From Maridesulfovibrio sp. (GTDB taxonomy: Bacteria > Desulfobacterota > Desulfovibrionia > Desulfovibrionales > Desulfovibrionaceae), in NCBI RefSeq assembly GCF_963677005.1, contig NZ_OY781616.1, positions 2,861,001 to 2,925,000 of the forward strand: DNA of 64,000 bases, given 5' to 3'. Below are positions 61,925 to 64,000 of this stretch, in pieces. Both the position numbers and the translations under genes were made by a program. Below the pieces are notes generated by a model. The model was not told the DNA's origin. It saw nothing but the letters and a program-made list of their open reading frames with translations, and did not search any database. Within the stretch, counting starts at the first letter, position 1. The number at the start of each line of letters is the position of its first letter.

Positions 61925-63211
61925 ATGGGACACATAATAGGAAAAGATATATACCGTCGGCTGGGGGAAAAAATAGACAATACCACGGTACGCATGCCGT
62001 GGTCCGAATCCCTGCACGAAATGCTGAGGACACTCTACTCCCCGGCCGAGGCGGAACTCATAATCCGTATGCCTTATCGGCCCTCATCCCTTGAGCGCAT
62101 TGCCGGAATTACAGGCATGGAGGCTAAAATCCTGCTGCCCATGCTGGAATCAATGTGCCTGAAAGGATTGGTCTGTGATCTGTGGGAAGAGGATCACTAC
62201 ACATATATGATCAGCCCGTTTGTAATCGGATTTTTCGAATTTACAATGATGCGGACCAAAGGTGATCTTGATTCCCGAAAATGGGCGGAACTTTTTCACG
62301 CCTACATGTTCGGGGACAAGTCCTTTCTGAAAAGCAACTTCGGAAACGGTGAGCAGATTTCCGTCATGCGCACCCTTCCTTACGAGGAAACTGTGCGCGG
62401 AGATTTTGTGGAAGTGCTCGACTACGAGAAAGCTGCCGCACTTGTTGATGCACAGGAGATGTTCGCTGTCGGCCTGTGTTCCTGCCGTCATGAAAAGAGC
62501 CATCTGGGCGAGAGAAAATGCACGGTGGATATGGAAACCTGCACCTCCATGGGAGACTCCGCCGCATTTCTGATCAGAAACGGATTCGCCCGTGAAATAT
62601 CCCGGTCCGAGATGAATGAGATTATGGCCCGCTCAAAGGAAAACGGGTTCACCCTGACCACCGACAATGTCAAAAACGATGCCGGATTCATGTGCCATTG
62701 CTGTGGCTGCTGCTGCAACCTGATGAACGGAATAAAATATTCCGGCTATCCGGGGGTACTGGTTTCGTCCTCCTTTATTGCATCTGTTGATGCTGAAGCG
62801 TGCAACGGCTGCGGCCTTTGTGCAAAAGCCTGTCCCATTGACGCGATTTCCATAATCGAGATTGAACCGGAGGTTCCGGGAGGCAGAAAAAAACGGCGCG
62901 CTGAAGTGGATACCTGCATCTGCCTGGGATGCGGAGTCTGCGCCCTGAAATGCCCGACCGGTGCAATGGGCCTTGATAAACGAGCCCAGAGAGTCATTCA
63001 TCCTGAAGACAGCTTTGAGAGAGTTATTCTGCAGGCACTTGAAAGAGGGACCCTCCAAAATCTTGTTTTCGATAATCCGAACAGCCGCAGCGAGGGCTTT
63101 ATGCGTGCTGTGCTGGGCGGATTTCTCAAGCTGTCTCCGGTAAAAAGAGGACTGATGAGTGACACACTGCGTTCGCGTTTTCTGGGAGTTTTAAAAAAAT
63201 CCTCTTCATGA
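61925..63211 (+). CDS. Fe-S protein with HTH-like N-terminus and Cys cluster plus two ferredoxin motifs
   Basis: 428 aa. Residues about 1-80 include a helical winged-helix-like part (YSPAEAELIIRMPYRPSSLERIAGITGMEAKILLPMLESMCLKGL). The middle has CSCRHE and CTVDMETC, then a dense cluster MCHCCGCCCNL. Two 4Fe-4S motifs follow near 290-340: CNGCGLCAKACP and CICLGCGVCALKCP. This recalls the coenzyme-B-like 4Fe-4S ferredoxin proteins of anaerobes (annotated '4Fe-4S dicluster'). Role unknown, possibly a redox-responsive regulator or electron carrier. A weak GGAAT ribosome site precedes ATG 61925. Confidence 0.8.
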   Translation: MGHIIGKDIYRRLGEKIDNTTVRMPWSESLHEMLRTLYSPAEAELIIRMPYRPSSLERIAGITGMEAKILLPMLESMCLKGLVCDLWEEDHYTYMISPFVIGFFEFTMMRTKGDLDSRKWAELFHAYMFGDKSFLKSNFGNGEQISVMRTLPYEETVRGDFVEVLDYEKAAALVDAQEMFAVGLCSCRHEKSHLGERKCTVDMETCTSMGDSAAFLIRNGFAREISRSEMNEIMARSKENGFTLTTDNVKNDAGFMCHCCGCCCNLMNGIKYSGYPGVLVSSSFIASVDAEACNGCGLCAKACPIDAISIIEIEPEVPGGRKKRRAEVDTCICLGCGVCALKCPTGAMGLDKRAQRVIHPEDSFERVILQALERGTLQNLVFDNPNSRSEGFMRAVLGGFLKLSPVKRGLMSDTLRSRFLGVLKKSSS

Positions 63212-63392
63212 TGTTCTGAAGGCCCCATGTCGGGAGGATATCCCAGCACGAGGGTGTCTCAATATGGAATTCCAGATATTGCGAAACAGTTTCCGTGCCC
63301 GGGAAAAGAAACTTGCATAAATTGTCGCAACAGGTTTATTTTAAGGATAGACCTGAATTTCCACCCACTGAACACGGGGATATGTCAGCCTG

Positions 63393-64000
63393 ATGAAAAT
63401 ACTTGCCGTTGAAGACGACATTATAGCCAGAAAAAGGTTGGTTAAGCTTCTTGAGTCCTGGGGACACGAGGTACTTGAAGCCGGGGACGGCCGTGATGGT
63501 TTTGAAAAATTCTCCTCAGAGAAAGAGCCCGTCGACATAGTAATCACAGACTGGATGATGCCCGAAATCAACGGGTACGAACTTGTCGGTATGATTAAAA
63601 ACAAGGATACGGGCAAGCCGTTCGTGTATGTTATTTTTCTTACCGGGAAGGACTCCAAGGACGATCTTGCAATGGCGCTGGAGCGGGCTGGAGCAGATGA
63701 CTACCTGACCAAGCCGTTCGATGTACACGAACTTCAGGCCAGAATATCGGTCGGTTCACGGATGGTTGCTCTGGAACGGGAGATGACAGCACACTCCGAT
63801 CAACTGGAACGAATTGTTGCCGAACAGACCAGAATAATTCGTCATGGCCGTGAAGAACTTATCCTGCGGCTGATGTCCTCTCTCAAATACAAGGATGGAG
63901 AAACAGGGAACCATGTACGTCGCATCGGCGCTTATTGTGAACTGATTGCCAAAGGGCTCGGATGGAACAAAAGACGGGTGGAAAACTGCCGGGTGGCCTC
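63393..64000 (+). CDS. Response regulator with HD-GYP domain (RpfG-like), 3' end cut
   Basis: Partial, at least 202 codons from ATG 63393. Receiver: KILAVEDDIIARKRL, phosphoacceptor in VITDWMMPEINGYE, FLTGKDS and DYLTKPFDVHEL. A coiled linker (about 130-160, EREMTAHSDQLERIV) leads to the start of an HD-GYP phosphodiesterase: SLKYKDGETGNHVRRIGAYCELIAKGLGW. The catalytic HD is beyond the edge. Such proteins degrade cyclic di-GMP. The upstream 180 bp holds no recognised site. Confidence 0.88.
   Translation, partial: MKILAVEDDIIARKRLVKLLESWGHEVLEAGDGRDGFEKFSSEKEPVDIVITDWMMPEINGYELVGMIKNKDTGKPFVYVIFLTGKDSKDDLAMALERAGADDYLTKPFDVHELQARISVGSRMVALEREMTAHSDQLERIVAEQTRIIRHGREELILRLMSSLKYKDGETGNHVRRIGAYCELIAKGLGWNKRRVENCRVA

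Noticed and set aside
1..64000. tRNA, rRNA or CRISPR array
   Set aside because: No clover-leaf T-arm, rRNA core or regularly spaced repeat was noticed while reading the intergenic regions; a covariance-model scan would be needed to exclude small RNAs.

Overview
The window looks like chromosome of a Desulfovibrionaceae-type (Desulfobacterota) sulfate reducer. The clues are moderate GC, a large chemosensory and two-component complement, several 4Fe-4S ferredoxin-type proteins, a stand-alone NifX/NifB-like protein, a c-type-heme chemoreceptor and a GSI-alpha glutamine synthetase next to a MerR-type gene. This assignment rests on gene content and general knowledge, not on a search. I saw no rRNA, tRNA, CRISPR array or intact insertion sequence.

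Layout. 1-8.3 kb: housekeeping and surface genes (thioredoxin-fold fragment, Elp3-like radical SAM, HIT hydrolase, IHF-alpha, GT2, DDAH, AsnB, GT4). 8.5-14 kb: an NPPY adenine methyltransferase, a four-gene operon that looks like a split Rad50 around an Mre11-like nuclease, then ArfB, a NifX-like protein and YchJ. 14.1-26.6 kb: a minus-strand chemosensory operon (MCP, CheW, CheR-TPR, CheW, double-Hpt CheA-REC, CheB, REC-PP2C phosphatase, heme MCP) followed by a PhoB-type regulator. The gene order is that of Wsp systems, but the diguanylate cyclase output is replaced by a serine phosphatase. 26.8-31.5 kb: a 71-aa orphan, a phage CII-like regulator, DapF, a queuosine-precursor transporter and a GGDEF enzyme. 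31.8-40.8 kb: two glycosyltransferases, CheV, a PhoR-like kinase, a 510-aa phage-virion-like orphan and a lipoprotein hydrolase. 40.8-50.6 kb: envelope genes (Glf, TetR, adaptor, MurJ, YdjC deacetylase, ArnC-like GT2) and a convergent RND transporter. 50.9-56.3 kb: a P-loop-less shikimate-kinase-like protein, a methyltransferase, CbiQ/CbiO without an S component, a 3D-domain lipoprotein, a HAD phosphatase, a geranylgeranyl-reductase-family flavoprotein and a 51-aa membrane protein. 56.3-57.4 kb: an AT-rich stretch with hairpins and no convincing gene. 57.4-64 kb: MerR-type gene and glnA, a Cys-repeat protein, two iron-sulfur proteins, and the start of a REC-HD-GYP gene cut by the window end.

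The strongest candidate for an undescribed system is the 9324-12586 operon. Walker A plus a long helical arm ending in a CPLC hook sits in one protein. The D-loop/Walker B/H-loop half sits in another. A metallophosphoesterase and a small coiled-coil protein lie between them, and the arm contains proline-marked repeats at an exact 39-residue spacing. Second is the Wsp-like array wired to a PP2C output with a heme-c receptor. Others are the MerR-GSI-alpha pair, the orphan virion-like protein and the catalytically degraded shikimate-kinase fold. Functional statements come from motifs read in translation; family assignments are from memory.
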